Below, piece after piece: positions 52,208 through 61,303 of a stretch of DNA of 64,000 nt. The position numbers and the translations under genes were made by a program. Each line of letters starts with the position of its first letter. Position 1 is the stretch's first letter. Under the pieces are notes generated by a model, which was given only the letters and a program-made list of their open reading frames with translations, ran no database searches and was not told the DNA's origin. This stretch comes from a virus: the IMG/VR virus record IMGVR_UViG_3300048597_000624, positions 1 to 64,000 of that record; one strand, 5' to 3'.

Positions 52208-53424
52208 TGCAACCCCCTCGAAGCACTCGGCATTCCAACGCTCGGCAACAGACTCCGGAAATACTTGCCGTTCTGCTGGATCGTGCGTTGCTTGAACCCG
52301 CCATCGACCACCGCCTTGCGTGGCACATACGTCGCAGCGGCCGTCCCGTCCTCGTAGAACGCCGTGGTCGCAGCGGCCAGCCGATAGTCAAACCGGTGCC
52401 CCCAGACGGTTCCACGGATCCGCAGGATATCCCAGACGGCTTCGCCTTTCGAGTCGGCCGCCTTCATCCGCATGAAGGCTCGCTCAGGAACGTCGAAGTA
52501 TTCGTACACCGCGCCGGGCGACCCGGACTGAGCCCCAATCTTGCCGCGGAATCGCTTCTTTCCCAGCCGGTTCTTGTAGACCTGGATGGCTTTGACGATC
52601 GGATTGAAATACTGCACCGTCAGCGTGCGAGTCGAGCGATCGTAACCAAATGCGTACACGCTGGACGAACCGAAGACGCGAATGTACCGGTCAGGATCGC
52701 CGTCGGGCCCGGGCTTGCCCAGCACGTGGAACCCGCGATCGTCATCGCCTCCGCCGCTCCCTTTGCCGCCTGATCGTCCGCTACTGCCACCATTGCCGCC
52801 GGCGCTGCCCGATCCATCGCGCGAGCCAAAGCGACCCGTTGCCGCACTGCGACCGCTGGGCCCGCCGCGACCGACGTTGCTTGTGCCCGGTCCGTAGGAT
52901 CCGCCGCGCCGCTGGTTCTTGGGCGAAATGACCGTCGCTTCGGTCTTCTCGGCCAGCGGGATCGGCGGCATGTCCTCCACGGGGTTGTGGAACACTCCGG
53001 TCGACCGATACGACGGCGGCGGCAGGTGCGGAGTTTCCAGCGTGTAGCCAGCTCGCTCGAGCGATCGGTGTGCGTCGTCGATAGCCCGCTGCGATGTTCG
53101 GCCACCCCGACCACCGCGAGCAGCGTTGACGAGCGTTCCAATCGCTCGAGCGAGTGAACCAGCTTGTGTGAAGAGTCGCGCGAGCGAGCCCAACGCGGGG
53201 GCCGAAGTTGGCGCGATGGATTGGGAGACGTTCATCGCGTAGCGGACGGTTTGTCCGATGGTGCGCTGAGTGCGTCGATCGGCGAGCGAGTTGAAGGCGT
53301 CTTGCGCGAGCGTGTTGGCGCTGAGTCGGCTGCGGGTTCGGTTGCCGGCATTACGCGACGACGAGCCCCCAGGCCGGAACGGGCCGGAGCGTGTCGGTCG
53401 GAATGGGCCGGTCGAGCGGTTCAT
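52204..53424 (-). CDS. KTSC-domain protein with basic N-terminus
   Basis: A 406-residue protein. The N-terminal half is Arg/Gly/Ser-rich and disordered. Residues about 240-330 contain SVYAFGYDRSTRTLTVQYF and VYEYFDVPERAFMRMKAADS, the signature of KTSC domains (small beta domains of unknown function often in phages). It overlaps the genes on both sides by 4 bases. Confidence 0.7.
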   Translation of the reverse strand: MNRSTGPFRPTRSGPFRPGGSSSRNAGNRTRSRLSANTLAQDAFNSLADRRTQRTIGQTVRYAMNVSQSIAPTSAPALGSLARLFTQAGSLARAIGTLVNAARGGRGGRTSQRAIDDAHRSLERAGYTLETPHLPPPSYRSTGVFHNPVEDMPPIPLAEKTEATVISPKNQRRGGSYGPGTSNVGRGGPSGRSAATGRFGSRDGSGSAGGNGGSSGRSGGKGSGGGDDDRGFHVLGKPGPDGDPDRYIRVFGSSSVYAFGYDRSTRTLTVQYFNPIVKAIQVYKNRLGKKRFRGKIGAQSGSPGAVYEYFDVPERAFMRMKAADSKGEAVWDILRIRGTVWGHRFDYRLAAATTAFYEDGTAAATYVPRKAVVDGGFKQRTIQQNGKYFRSLLPSVGMPSASRGLQ

Positions 53425-53759
53425 TGGGCTCCCTGGCTCTCCAGTCTGATTCGTTGGGCCAGCACGTCAGTTACGACAACCGGATTGAACAAGTATCGCG
53501 TTCCGGCCTTTATCGCGGGAATGCGTCCAGCCTCAACTTCCTCCTTCAGCCACTTCTTGGTTACTCCCAGTCGGCTCGCTTGCCGATTATCCGTCAAAAT
53601 CTCCGCTGCCCTTCCGGCAAGAGAATCAACTCCGTTATCAACCAAGGCCTGTATGGCATCGTGGAATTCGACAACTGCGGGATTGGGATTGTCCCGGTTA
53701 AGCGGGCGATTATTGCTCAGAAAGCCACTGCAAACACCAATGGCCCGGGTGAGGTCCAT
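53421..53759 (-). CDS. Excisionase/MerR-like DNA-binding protein
   Basis: A 112-residue protein starting MDLTRAIGVCSG at a TAATG junction. The C-terminal half has an HTH-like text: ASRLGVTKKWLKEEVEAG, then RIPAIKAGTRYLFNPVVV, typical of MerR-type helix-turn-helix modules used for target choice by excisionases and regulators. The location inside late genes is unusual. Confidence 0.6.
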   Translation of the reverse strand: MDLTRAIGVCSGFLSNNRPLNRDNPNPAVVEFHDAIQALVDNGVDSLAGRAAEILTDNRQASRLGVTKKWLKEEVEAGRIPAIKAGTRYLFNPVVVTDVLAQRIRLESQGAQ

Positions 53760-54106
53760 TACGAATCCTCCTTCGAGGTTCGCGCTTTGGGACGCCACGG
53801 CACCGGGCCCTCGTGCAAGGGAGCGATGCCGCCGTTGACCTTGGACAGAATCTTGCTGAGTTTCCAGCCAGCAAAATCAGCCACTCGCGCGGCATCACGC
53901 TGCGACGTCAGGTCGTCCGGGTTGGCCGATTCGACGATGAGTTGCCGGCACTCGCGCACGATTTCGAGGGCACGCTCACGCGAGAGCTCGCCGCCGCTGG
54001 AGACGACTTGGGCGGCGAAGTCGTCCAGTCGCGAATAGATCACCGCTGCCGCCGGCATGGAGGCGGTTTCGGTGCGGAAGGTTGCGATGGCTTCGTCGAT
54101 GGTCAT
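53759..54106 (-). CDS. Hypothetical helical protein
   Basis: A 115-residue helical protein (SRERALEIVRECRQLIVESA). It shares bases with its neighbours at both ends (ATGA upstream, TAATG downstream). No family recognised. Confidence 0.6.
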   Translation of the reverse strand: MTIDEAIATFRTETASMPAAAVIYSRLDDFAAQVVSSGGELSRERALEIVRECRQLIVESANPDDLTSQRDAARVADFAGWKLSKILSKVNGGIAPLHEGPVPWRPKARTSKEDS

Positions 54107-54237
54107 TGGTTGTCTTTCCGGAGTTCTAAATCAAGGCGAGCACGACAGCACACCACCGCAAAGGCTGAGATCGGCCAAACCACAATGCCCACAACGATTG
54201 TTGCCGCGGACAGACATCCGATGACTTCGATGGTCAT
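54103..54237 (-). CDS. Small TM protein
   Basis: A 44-residue protein (LSAATIVVGIVVWPISAFAV core, Cys pair, basic tail) flanked by ATGA overlaps at both ends. One TM helix. Function unknown. Confidence 0.55.
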   Translation of the reverse strand: MTIEVIGCLSAATIVVGIVVWPISAFAVVCCRARLDLELRKDNQ

Positions 54238-54404
54238 TCGTCACCGCCTGAAATGATTTCCCAAGTACCGACCCGCCAGTGATGGTAAATCAACTCGGCA
54301 TCTACGAACACCGGATCGACCATGACAACGGGATTCGGGTCAACCTCCAGTTCGTGGCCGTTGTAGACGAGCGTGGTTGTGTCGGGCTGATCGAACTGGA
54401 TCAT
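54234..54404 (-). CDS. Small acidic protein
   Basis: A 56-residue protein (MIQFDQPDTTTLVYNGHELE) with acidic, beta-rich sequence and ATGA overlaps at both ends. No family recognised. Confidence 0.55.
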   Translation of the reverse strand: MIQFDQPDTTTLVYNGHELEVDPNPVVMVDPVFVDAELIYHHWRVGTWEIISGGDE

Positions 54405-54709
54405 TGCTGTTGCACCACGGTCCCAAACAAAACTTGCGCCGCCTGAACCGTCACTTTGCCGAGATGGATGATTTCCGACTCGCCGTCCCTCACGGTCGGA
54501 AACGACGAGTGCTCGAATGCGATCAAGAAATCGTCCGTCTCTTTGCTGAATCCTATCCAGCGGGGAATTGCGCCCTTAGGGACCGGTGATTGGAGTACCA
54601 CGCCGCCGTTGGTACCCAGCAATGCCATCAGGTCGATGCGTGAGATTGCGATGGATGCGACTCTCGGGCCTTCTTCGGGATGAAAGATCTCGCCGTTCAC
54701 GTGGTTCAT
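54401..54709 (-). CDS. Hypothetical protein
   Basis: A 102-residue protein overlapping the terminase stop by 4 bases. Beta-rich, no motif recognised. It may belong to the head-packaging set because it directly follows the large terminase. Confidence 0.6.
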   Translation of the reverse strand: MNHVNGEIFHPEEGPRVASIAISRIDLMALLGTNGGVVLQSPVPKGAIPRWIGFSKETDDFLIAFEHSSFPTVRDGESEIIHLGKVTVQAAQVLFGTVVQQQ

Positions 54710-56196
54710 CGCGAATGCCTCTTGAACTGCAATTGCTTCCGCTGGGGAAGCGGCGCCTTCTTCGCAACTGGCACTTCTCCGCCTACTCGCTGCCGATCAC
54801 TATGCAATCCATATCGCAGCGCGTCAACGCAGTCATCGTTGCGCTTGAGCGGAGTGGGGGCCGCGACCTGCGGATTTATGCCGCGCCCGTTCGACCGACG
54901 CCAGCGGTAAGTTCGCATTTCCTTGGCCAGGTGCGGGCAGTTGCCGCGGTGGATCAGCAGCCGCGGCCGGTTGGTCATCGAATTGAGTTTCAGCATCGAC
55001 CGGACTGTCTCGATCCCCTTGTACACGTTGTTGTTCGCCGGCGAGACCGGGATCCCGTGGGCGGCAAAAAGGTTGATTAGGTCTGGCCGAGACGGATCCG
55101 CATAGGTCGAACCGTAGCGGGCGTTGTTCGTCGGCCAGGGGTGCCGATCCTTGATCTCGGCAATGTGGTCCAGCGCGGTCAGGTGCTGCGAGTTGTTCCA
55201 GTATTCGTCGTAGACGTGGTAGTCGCCCAGCCCATCGCGGAATAGCCACAGCGTTACGAACGGGTGTTCCGCCGACGCGCCCCAGTCGATCGAGCGGAAA
55301 TGCCAGGCACCGGGCGGGATCTCGATGTCGTCGACGAGGTGGATGCGGGGGTTGAAAGTCTGGTAGATCGAGCCTTCGTAGCTGGCAAATGCTCCCGTCT
55401 TGCGGGTTTCCAGCATTTCATCGGAGACCGACGCGAAGAACGTGTCGTACCATTCGTCCGACAGGTTCCCGCGATTCCGCTCGGTGTTGAGGCGGAAGAA
55501 CGACCAACCCTCGGGCGGATCGTCGAAAATCTCTTCAATCGGAGCCGACAACTCCGGATCGATCGGCGTAAACTCGCCCCACACGCCACCGGGGTACATG
55601 CAATCTCGGCAGCCGCGCAGCACTTCGAGGAAGATCTCGAACGGGAACTGCTCTGAGAACCAAGCGCCGCCGATCGAACTAGCCTGCATCTTGTCGCGGC
55701 CCTGCTCGTAGCTCTTGAACTCGACGATCCAGTTCTTGCCCGGGCGCCCGTGCCATGGCTTGAGCGGAACGGCGTAAGGCCAGCCGCGATTGACTCGGTA
55801 CCACTGCACGCGCTTCCAGTCGATCACGTCCTTGGGCAGGTAGCGCGAGAGCTTTTCAAACCAGCACACGCCGCAGGACTGATCGTAGGTGTTGGAGATC
55901 ACCCAGAACGGCGTATCGCGGCGTGGCGGAGGCTGGTCGAAGAGCAAGAACTTCGCGCACTTGTAGGCGCCGGCTTCGGTCTTGCCCGAGGCGTTGCCGC
56001 CGATCGCCATGGAGACGACCGACTTGGAATGTACGAACCCTTCCTGCTCGTCGTAATCGGCCGGGTTGTCGGGCCGCGGCTGGAAGGTGTACAGCGCTTG
56101 CTGGTGGAAGCGGTTGAATTCGCCGATTAGGTCATCGTCGCCGCTCGAAAGAACGACGTCCCAATCGTCGGCAGTGAAGGGTGAGGCGATGGGCAT
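54706..56196 (-). CDS. Terminase large subunit
   Basis: A 496-residue packaging motor. Walker A is SMAIGGNASGKTEAG near residue 66, and the Walker B region is IGGAWFSEQFPFEI near 175. The C-terminal RNase H-like nuclease shows the first Asp in FRSIDWGAS near 300 and later acidic residues in NDDCVDALRYGL. It cuts and translocates concatemeric DNA into the prohead together with the small subunit at 57559. It overlaps the next upstream gene by 1 base. Confidence 0.95.
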   Translation of the reverse strand: MPIASPFTADDWDVVLSSGDDDLIGEFNRFHQQALYTFQPRPDNPADYDEQEGFVHSKSVVSMAIGGNASGKTEAGAYKCAKFLLFDQPPPRRDTPFWVISNTYDQSCGVCWFEKLSRYLPKDVIDWKRVQWYRVNRGWPYAVPLKPWHGRPGKNWIVEFKSYEQGRDKMQASSIGGAWFSEQFPFEIFLEVLRGCRDCMYPGGVWGEFTPIDPELSAPIEEIFDDPPEGWSFFRLNTERNRGNLSDEWYDTFFASVSDEMLETRKTGAFASYEGSIYQTFNPRIHLVDDIEIPPGAWHFRSIDWGASAEHPFVTLWLFRDGLGDYHVYDEYWNNSQHLTALDHIAEIKDRHPWPTNNARYGSTYADPSRPDLINLFAAHGIPVSPANNNVYKGIETVRSMLKLNSMTNRPRLLIHRGNCPHLAKEMRTYRWRRSNGRGINPQVAAPTPLKRNDDCVDALRYGLHSDRQRVGGEVPVAKKAPLPQRKQLQFKRHSR

Positions 56197-56558
56197 CAGC
56201 AGTAAGCCGTAGACGTCGGACGTTTCAGGGTCGGCGGTACGCTCGGGTCATCCATCCAAGCGCGGAACTCACGAGTCTCGCCCTGGCCGTCGCACTCCGG
56301 GCAGCTTGCTCGCTTCGAGAACAACCAGCCGAGAATGCCGCGAGCGGTCGGGAGCCAGCCGCGGCCGTAGCAGCGCGAGCACGTGCGATCTGTCGGGCAG
56401 TTTGGATAGTCCATCGTGCGTTGATCGCCAGAAGACTTGACCATGGCTCGCCTCAGGTGCCGCGGAACCGGAACGGACGAACCAATCCGCTGACCCCAGA
56501 CGCCAGTACGAACGACGTCCGGTTTTGTTGGCATCGGAGGTGGTCCGTTGCGGCTCAT
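56196..56558 (-). CDS. Zinc-finger (DnaJ-like CxxCxGxG) small protein
   Basis: A 120-residue protein with CSRCYGRGW and CPECDGQGE, two CxxCxGxG repeats like DnaJ zinc centres. Basic N-terminus. It starts 24 bases after a hairpin with a U run and is coupled to the large terminase. Confidence 0.7.
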   Translation of the reverse strand: MSRNGPPPMPTKPDVVRTGVWGQRIGSSVPVPRHLRRAMVKSSGDQRTMDYPNCPTDRTCSRCYGRGWLPTARGILGWLFSKRASCPECDGQGETREFRAWMDDPSVPPTLKRPTSTAYC

Positions 56559-56582
56559 GTCAGCCTTTCACTGAATCACTAG

Positions 56583-56619
56583 AAAAGCCCCGGGAGGTGG
56601 TTTCGGATCCTCCCGGGGC
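56583..56619 (-). terminator. Hairpin with U4 between packaging genes
   Basis: GCCCCGGGAGG and CCTCCCGGGGC form an 11-bp perfect stem followed by UUUU on the minus strand, after the stop at 56639. Confidence 0.8.
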
Positions 56620-56638
56620 GCGTAGCAACAACAAGCCG

Positions 56639-57562
56639 CTACGCCGCTGATTCCTGCGTAGCCTTGGCCTTTTTCTTCGCCTTCGACGTCTCGCCCGATT
56701 GACGCCTCAGCATCCGCGTGACGAACTTGGTTTGGATCCCGAGATACTCGGCGATCTGCTTGGGCTCGTAGCCGCGCTGCGTCATCAACGCGACCCGTTC
56801 TTCGTCGCCGAGTTGATACTCCTCGTCATTCAGCGGGGGAGCATCCTCCGCGGAATCGAGCGGTCCGCCGTGCTCGTCATCGTCGATCGCATCCTCATCG
56901 AGATCCTCATCGTCCGGGCCGGCTTCAACCTCCGGCGCGTCGCTCTCGACCACGCCCGACGCTTCCGCCCCAGGACCGGCCATCGTCCGCATCACGCGAC
57001 TGCTGCGAGCCTTGGGAGCCTTGGCGTTGGCGGCCCGATTCGCGTTTCGCTCCAGCTTGGCTTCGAGCTCGCGCCGCTCGTCCAGGAACTGCTGGTCGCG
57101 CGTGCACAGCGTGCCAGGCTTGATGATCGACCCAGGATTTGCGATTTCTTTGTCGATGTCATCGTAGTGGATCGGCCACATGGCACTGATCTGGAGCTTA
57201 CTGACGCCGGCCTTGGCGAGCTCGGCGACGGACGGGATCGGCTCGAGCGGCTTGGGCGGGTTGAACTGCTCTCGCAATCGGAGGATGTTTTCCCACGCGC
57301 GCCAGAATCCCTCGTGCGGATTGGGATTCTTCTGGTTGTCGCGATTCTCGAATTTTTCCCACTCTTCGCTCATGCGAACCATCGCGTCGCGCATCGGCAT
57401 GCACGCCGGCGGCAGCTCCGCGTCGAACCATTTCTGGAGCATCGTTTCGAGCGACTCATAGAACTCCACGCTGGGGTATTGCGCGGGAGAGATCACGTAG
57501 GCCTCGTGAACCTCCTTGAACCCGTCGATCTGATCGAGCAGCATTTTCACTTGAGCGTTCAT
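56639..57562 (-). CDS. Helical protein with acidic linker and C-terminal HTH
   Basis: A 307-residue protein coded between small and large terminase. The N-terminal 180 residues are helical, then there is an Asp/Glu-rich stretch (about 205-245) and an HTH-like end: RVALMTQRGYEPKQIAEYLG with TKFVTRMLRR. Overlap of 4 bases with the small terminase. A packaging accessory or DNA-binding regulator is plausible. Confidence 0.6.
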   Translation of the reverse strand: MNAQVKMLLDQIDGFKEVHEAYVISPAQYPSVEFYESLETMLQKWFDAELPPACMPMRDAMVRMSEEWEKFENRDNQKNPNPHEGFWRAWENILRLREQFNPPKPLEPIPSVAELAKAGVSKLQISAMWPIHYDDIDKEIANPGSIIKPGTLCTRDQQFLDERRELEAKLERNANRAANAKAPKARSSRVMRTMAGPGAEASGVVESDAPEVEAGPDDEDLDEDAIDDDEHGGPLDSAEDAPPLNDEEYQLGDEERVALMTQRGYEPKQIAEYLGIQTKFVTRMLRRQSGETSKAKKKAKATQESAA

Positions 57563-58185
57563 GACTGGCCCTTTCCTGGTTTGCCGTTGCCGTTGTTAGG
57601 TGAATGGCCGTTGCGGCTGGCATTCCGCGGCGGGCCGATGTTCGGTCGAGCTTGGGACGATTGAGGCTTGGACTGGGACGATTCGGGTTGCTGGGGCTCT
57701 TGCGGCTTCCTGTCGCGGAACGAATCGATCTTCTCCCGCAATTCCCGCAAAGCTTCGGACGGCGACTTGATGTCATCCGTCAAATGCGTCAGCCCCACGT
57801 TGATGTTCTCGGATCGATCGCTTTGGCCAAGATGCTGCTGGCCAAGCCACTTGAGCATGGAGGGATTGCCCTCGCGCGCGGCCTTGAATTGCAACCGCCG
57901 CAGGGACATTTTGCCGGCTTCCTGTCCGTCCTTGATGACCTGGGCGAACCGGCGCTGCAGGGTGTCTTCCGAGCAATCGAACACCGCCGCCATTTCCTTG
58001 AGCGTGCATTGAATCTTCGCCATTTCGAAGACTTGCTTCTCACTGATCTCCTTGCGCGGCCGACCGCCCGGATGCTTGGGCTTCTCGCCATCCGCTTCCG
58101 CCGGCGGAGTCGCGTTGCTCGCCTGCGAAGCCTTGGAAGCTTTCGAATTTGCTGGTTTCTTTTTTGCTGGTTTCTTCTTCGCCAT
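57559..58185 (-). CDS. Terminase small subunit
   Basis: A 208-residue protein: Lys/Ala-rich N-terminus, then GGRPRKEISEKQVFEMAKIQ, CTLKEMAAVFDCSEDTLQRR (HTH) and NPSMLKWLGQQHLGQ, the standard ending of many small terminases, plus a disordered Gln/Ser tail. It recognises pac/cos DNA. I choose the Met at 58185 (MAKKKPAKKK). Confidence 0.85.
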   Translation of the reverse strand: MAKKKPAKKKPANSKASKASQASNATPPAEADGEKPKHPGGRPRKEISEKQVFEMAKIQCTLKEMAAVFDCSEDTLQRRFAQVIKDGQEAGKMSLRRLQFKAAREGNPSMLKWLGQQHLGQSDRSENINVGLTHLTDDIKSPSEALRELREKIDSFRDRKPQEPQQPESSQSKPQSSQARPNIGPPRNASRNGHSPNNGNGKPGKGQS

Positions 58186-58194
58186 GATCGTCAC

Positions 58195-59415
58195 TTACGC
58201 CGCGATATACCGCACGCCGTTCCCTGGGGTGGGACTCATCGCATAGGTTCGCGCCGGGTCGGCCGGGTCGCCGTGCGTGGAGTGGATAATCGCCCGTTCG
58301 CCCGGCCCGAGTTCGTAGCCGCTGGATGCGTCGACGTCAGCATCTCCGATGTACACGACGTCCTCGTTCGTCGCGTCGGCGATCACTTCCAAGCGATCGT
58401 CACACGGAACCGACTGGCCGTTGATCGACAATGGGAACGCCTGCAAGTCTCGCGAGGCACCGATCCGCTGGTTGCGAGCAAAGTTGTGCAGGAACCGCCG
58501 GAAGTCGAGCTTGAGCGTGTCGGCTCCTCCAGTGGGCAGGTCGCACACTTCGCAGATATCCGATTCGCTGGGGCGCGCGTACTCAATGTCGTCGAGGTAA
58601 TCCGCCAGCATGTGGTTGACTGTTTCGAGCTCGGTCGTGGATATCGGCTTGTTCGGGTGAATCTCGTCTTCCTGGAACGCGAAGGTCGAGTCGTCTCCAC
58701 CCTCGTGCATCTGGATGACCTGGCCCCCCAGCGTGATCGTGTCGCTGGCCAGCAGTGTGGCGTAGAGCGAATCGAAATCGATCATCGGAATGCGACGTCG
58801 CTTGCACTCCAGCCGGATGCGCTCATTCAGGCGGTGGATCGCCGCATCGACCAGCAGCCGACCCGACGCATTGGGGAACAGTCCCTGCACGTAAGGCGAC
58901 TTCGAGTAGCTGATGCAGTTGCCGATGATCGGATAGCCCGTGCCGTAGCCGAGGTAATCATCAACCCCGCCGAACAGCGCCCGGAAGGCTCCATCGAGGT
59001 AATCATCGATCGTCGATTGTGCCCAGCGGCCGAGGTAAATCGACTCATACGCGACGTTCTGCAGCGGGCTGAAATCGTTCTCCAGGATGCGGAAGATCGC
59101 GACGTTCGACGTTCCCGCTTCGAGCAGAGCGCCGGCCCCCACGTCCAACCCGAGCACCGTGCGATAAATCTGATCGCCAAACAGTCCATCCACGCGATAG
59201 GCCGAAGTGACAGTCGCGCCGTGCTTGCCGGCGTAGACGTTCGCGGTCGCGCCGGCAACGGCCAGGTTGTACGGCCGGTTCGAGCCGTCGAGTTCGCCGT
59301 ACCAGTCCGGGTAATACTCGATGCCCAGGTCGTACCAGTGCTTGGCGTAGACTGGAGCGGCCGCCGCGGTGAGTGAGTTGCCGACTCCACAAGCTTTGCC
59401 GACTAATGCTGGCAT
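58195..59415 (-). CDS. SGNH/GDSL hydrolase tail-fibre protein
   Basis: A 406-residue protein. Block I is GKACGVGNSLTAAAAPVY with the nucleophile Ser in GNS. Block V is EDEIHPNKP with the catalytic Asp and His. The last 80 residues (VVYIGDADVDASSGYELGPG ... NGVRYIAA) match the 60611-60889 protein, so they may be an attachment module. Fibre-borne SGNH enzymes deacetylate capsule or envelope polysaccharides. The start at 59415 is 4 bases after the upstream stop. Confidence 0.8.
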   Translation of the reverse strand: MPALVGKACGVGNSLTAAAAPVYAKHWYDLGIEYYPDWYGELDGSNRPYNLAVAGATANVYAGKHGATVTSAYRVDGLFGDQIYRTVLGLDVGAGALLEAGTSNVAIFRILENDFSPLQNVAYESIYLGRWAQSTIDDYLDGAFRALFGGVDDYLGYGTGYPIIGNCISYSKSPYVQGLFPNASGRLLVDAAIHRLNERIRLECKRRRIPMIDFDSLYATLLASDTITLGGQVIQMHEGGDDSTFAFQEDEIHPNKPISTTELETVNHMLADYLDDIEYARPSESDICEVCDLPTGGADTLKLDFRRFLHNFARNQRIGASRDLQAFPLSINGQSVPCDDRLEVIADATNEDVVYIGDADVDASSGYELGPGERAIIHSTHGDPADPARTYAMSPTPGNGVRYIAA

Positions 59416-59419
59416 GGGA

Positions 59420-60586
59420 TCACAGGCCTCCCAGCGAGCCTTGGTCGTAGGCGAAGGCCACCACGTCGCCCACCACTCCCGAGCCGAACGTGAGGATCGC
59501 ACAGTTGTGGTTCGACTCGTAGCCGAGCGTGCCGGGATCCACTTCGCCCGAGAAGGCTACCGTCGGCACGCCCGTCTTGGTGGTGCGCGTCGTGACGAGA
59601 TACTTCGTCCCGTTCATGCGAACCTGCACGTAGCGGGTGGAGCCAGCAGTCCAGACGCCAGCTTGCGTGTTGAGGATCGTCCCGGGGGTGCCGGCGACGA
59701 CCGGACGCAGGTTGAGATTGCCCGTCGTCAACTCGCGCTCCAACAGCAGGCCGGTCGTTCCGGCGCCGTCGAGCCGAAATCCTAAAAACTCATAGCCGCC
59801 GGTGAGCGGGTTGGAGGCGGTGACCTTGAAGTCGATCACGGTATCCGCTTCACCCAAATCGAACTGAGTTCCCGACGAGAGATTGCCCGAGTTGGCGTAG
59901 AGTTCGGCGATCGTCACGCCAGCAATGGGGATCTTCCAGTTGTCGAACGAGCCGACCGCGCTGTCGTTGGCCACGGCGGAATAGAGCGTGGCGTCGGCGT
60001 TGGAGAACTCACGCAGCAAAAGCTTGTAGGTCGAAGAGAATCCGCCCCCCTTCGCGAGCATCCATGAGCCAGCGGCCCCCAGCACGATCGCAAAGCGGTA
60101 GTCATTGCCGGTGGCGATGGAGCCGACGTTGACGTTCGAGCCAGCCAGTCGAGCTTGCAGCGTGCCGGCGGACCCTCGCAGGCCTCCGCGCGGAGAGTTG
60201 TTGATCGTGGTCGAGTTCCACCAGCCCACGTACCAGTTGCCGGTTGTAGAGAGATTCAGGTCGACCGCCATTGCCAGTCCAGCGGTACGAGTTTGCGAGG
60301 TGGAAAAGTACGCGGCCAGGTCGGCGGTTGAGGCGGACGCCTGCGCGGTGAACGCGAGCCGACTCGATGCGATCGCCCAAGTGCCGTCGGCCTGAGTGAG
60401 AACCAGAGCACCTGGCCCGGGCTCCGCGGTGCGCGGGGTCGCGACTGGCGAGGCGTCGTCCGTGGTGAACTGATCGAACAGGATGTTGGTTTCAGGCGGC
60501 ACGAACGGTTCGCCGGCCGGGCTGGAGAAATACTCGCGCCGACCGCCACCGGATTTGGTCGAGCCTGCCGAACGAAAATAACCCAT
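59420..60586 (-). CDS. Tail-fibre/lectin-like virion protein
   Basis: A 388-residue Gly/Thr/Ser-rich beta protein with repeated short strands (NWYVGWWNSTTINN, TGGYEFLGFRLDG). It lies between the SGNH fibre and the small module protein. Concanavalin-like or fibre shaft structure is inferred from composition. Confidence 0.65.
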   Translation of the reverse strand: MGYFRSAGSTKSGGGRREYFSSPAGEPFVPPETNILFDQFTTDDASPVATPRTAEPGPGALVLTQADGTWAIASSRLAFTAQASASTADLAAYFSTSQTRTAGLAMAVDLNLSTTGNWYVGWWNSTTINNSPRGGLRGSAGTLQARLAGSNVNVGSIATGNDYRFAIVLGAAGSWMLAKGGGFSSTYKLLLREFSNADATLYSAVANDSAVGSFDNWKIPIAGVTIAELYANSGNLSSGTQFDLGEADTVIDFKVTASNPLTGGYEFLGFRLDGAGTTGLLLERELTTGNLNLRPVVAGTPGTILNTQAGVWTAGSTRYVQVRMNGTKYLVTTRTTKTGVPTVAFSGEVDPGTLGYESNHNCAILTFGSGVVGDVVAFAYDQGSLGGL

Positions 60587-60610
60587 CAGGGCACCTCAGC
60601 GCCTCAGTCG

Positions 60611-60889
60611 TCAGCGAACGATGTAGCACACGCCCTGGCTGCCCGTAGAGGCGAACAAGTAAATCTCGGCGGGGTTGGCGAGGTTGCCGTGTACCGACTT
60701 GACGAACACCGATTCTCCGGCGGCGATGAAGACGCCAGTGCCAGCGTTGACGTCGGGACCGCCGACCCAAACCAAATCGTCATTGTCGACGAGCGCCTTG
60801 ATGTCCACCCCATCGACGGCGAGTGCGGAGGGCCCAAGGGCGACCGCTTCGTCCTCGATCTCGAGTTTTTGGCCAGTGACGAGAGCCAT
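60611..60889 (-). CDS. Small virion module protein
   Basis: A 92-residue protein, beta-rich, aligned end to end with the C-terminus of the SGNH hydrolase (DDLVWVGGPDVNAGTGVFIA against EDVVYIGDADVDASSGYELG; CYIVR against RYIAA). It is probably a stand-alone copy of the shared fibre module. Confidence 0.7.
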   Translation of the reverse strand: MALVTGQKLEIEDEAVALGPSALAVDGVDIKALVDNDDLVWVGGPDVNAGTGVFIAAGESVFVKSVHGNLANPAEIYLFASTGSQGVCYIVR

Positions 60890-60893
60890 GTGA

Positions 60894-61289
60894 TCACCGC
60901 TCCTTGTCGGCGGGTTTCTCGGAAGAATCAGGAGATTCGAGCTTCGGCGGCTCCGTGATGATCACCGTGCCCATGCCGATGATCTTGACCGTCTCGCCCG
61001 TCTCAGAGTTGACGAAGGCCGTGTCGGTTCCGCCCATGCCCGAAGCGTGCTTGATGATCTTCGAGGCGTACCAGACGGTTTTGGAGCCGACAGGCATCAC
61101 GAGCAGCACGTGCTTGTCAGTTGGGTTGACGCGCTGGGGCTGTGGGTTGCGTCGATGCTGAGGCGGGATGTCGATCGCATGGGCGGCGCTGTCGATCGTC
61201 CGTCCCCCAGCGAGCACTGCCCACAAGATCAGGCAGGCGGCAACCGCGGCGACCATCTCACGCGACACCAGCTTCGTGATTCGATCCAT
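60894..61289 (-). CDS. Membrane-anchored small protein
   Basis: A 131-residue protein with an N-terminal TM (EMVAAVAACLILWAVLAGG) and a periplasmic beta domain (KHVLLVMPVGSKTVWYASKI). The start at 61289 lies 14 bases after the U run of leader D; the longer frame runs back through that hairpin. No family recognised. Confidence 0.65.
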   Translation of the reverse strand: MDRITKLVSREMVAAVAACLILWAVLAGGRTIDSAAHAIDIPPQHRRNPQPQRVNPTDKHVLLVMPVGSKTVWYASKIIKHASGMGGTDTAFVNSETGETVKIIGMGTVIITEPPKLESPDSSEKPADKER

Positions 61290-61303
61290 GCAACCCACCA
61301 ACG

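Noticed and set aside
57604-59376. A 590-codon open frame on the plus strand
   Set aside because: It lies opposite the small terminase and the SGNH hydrolase, both with clear motifs, and its translation is Arg/Asp-rich without any family signal; a GC-driven shadow.
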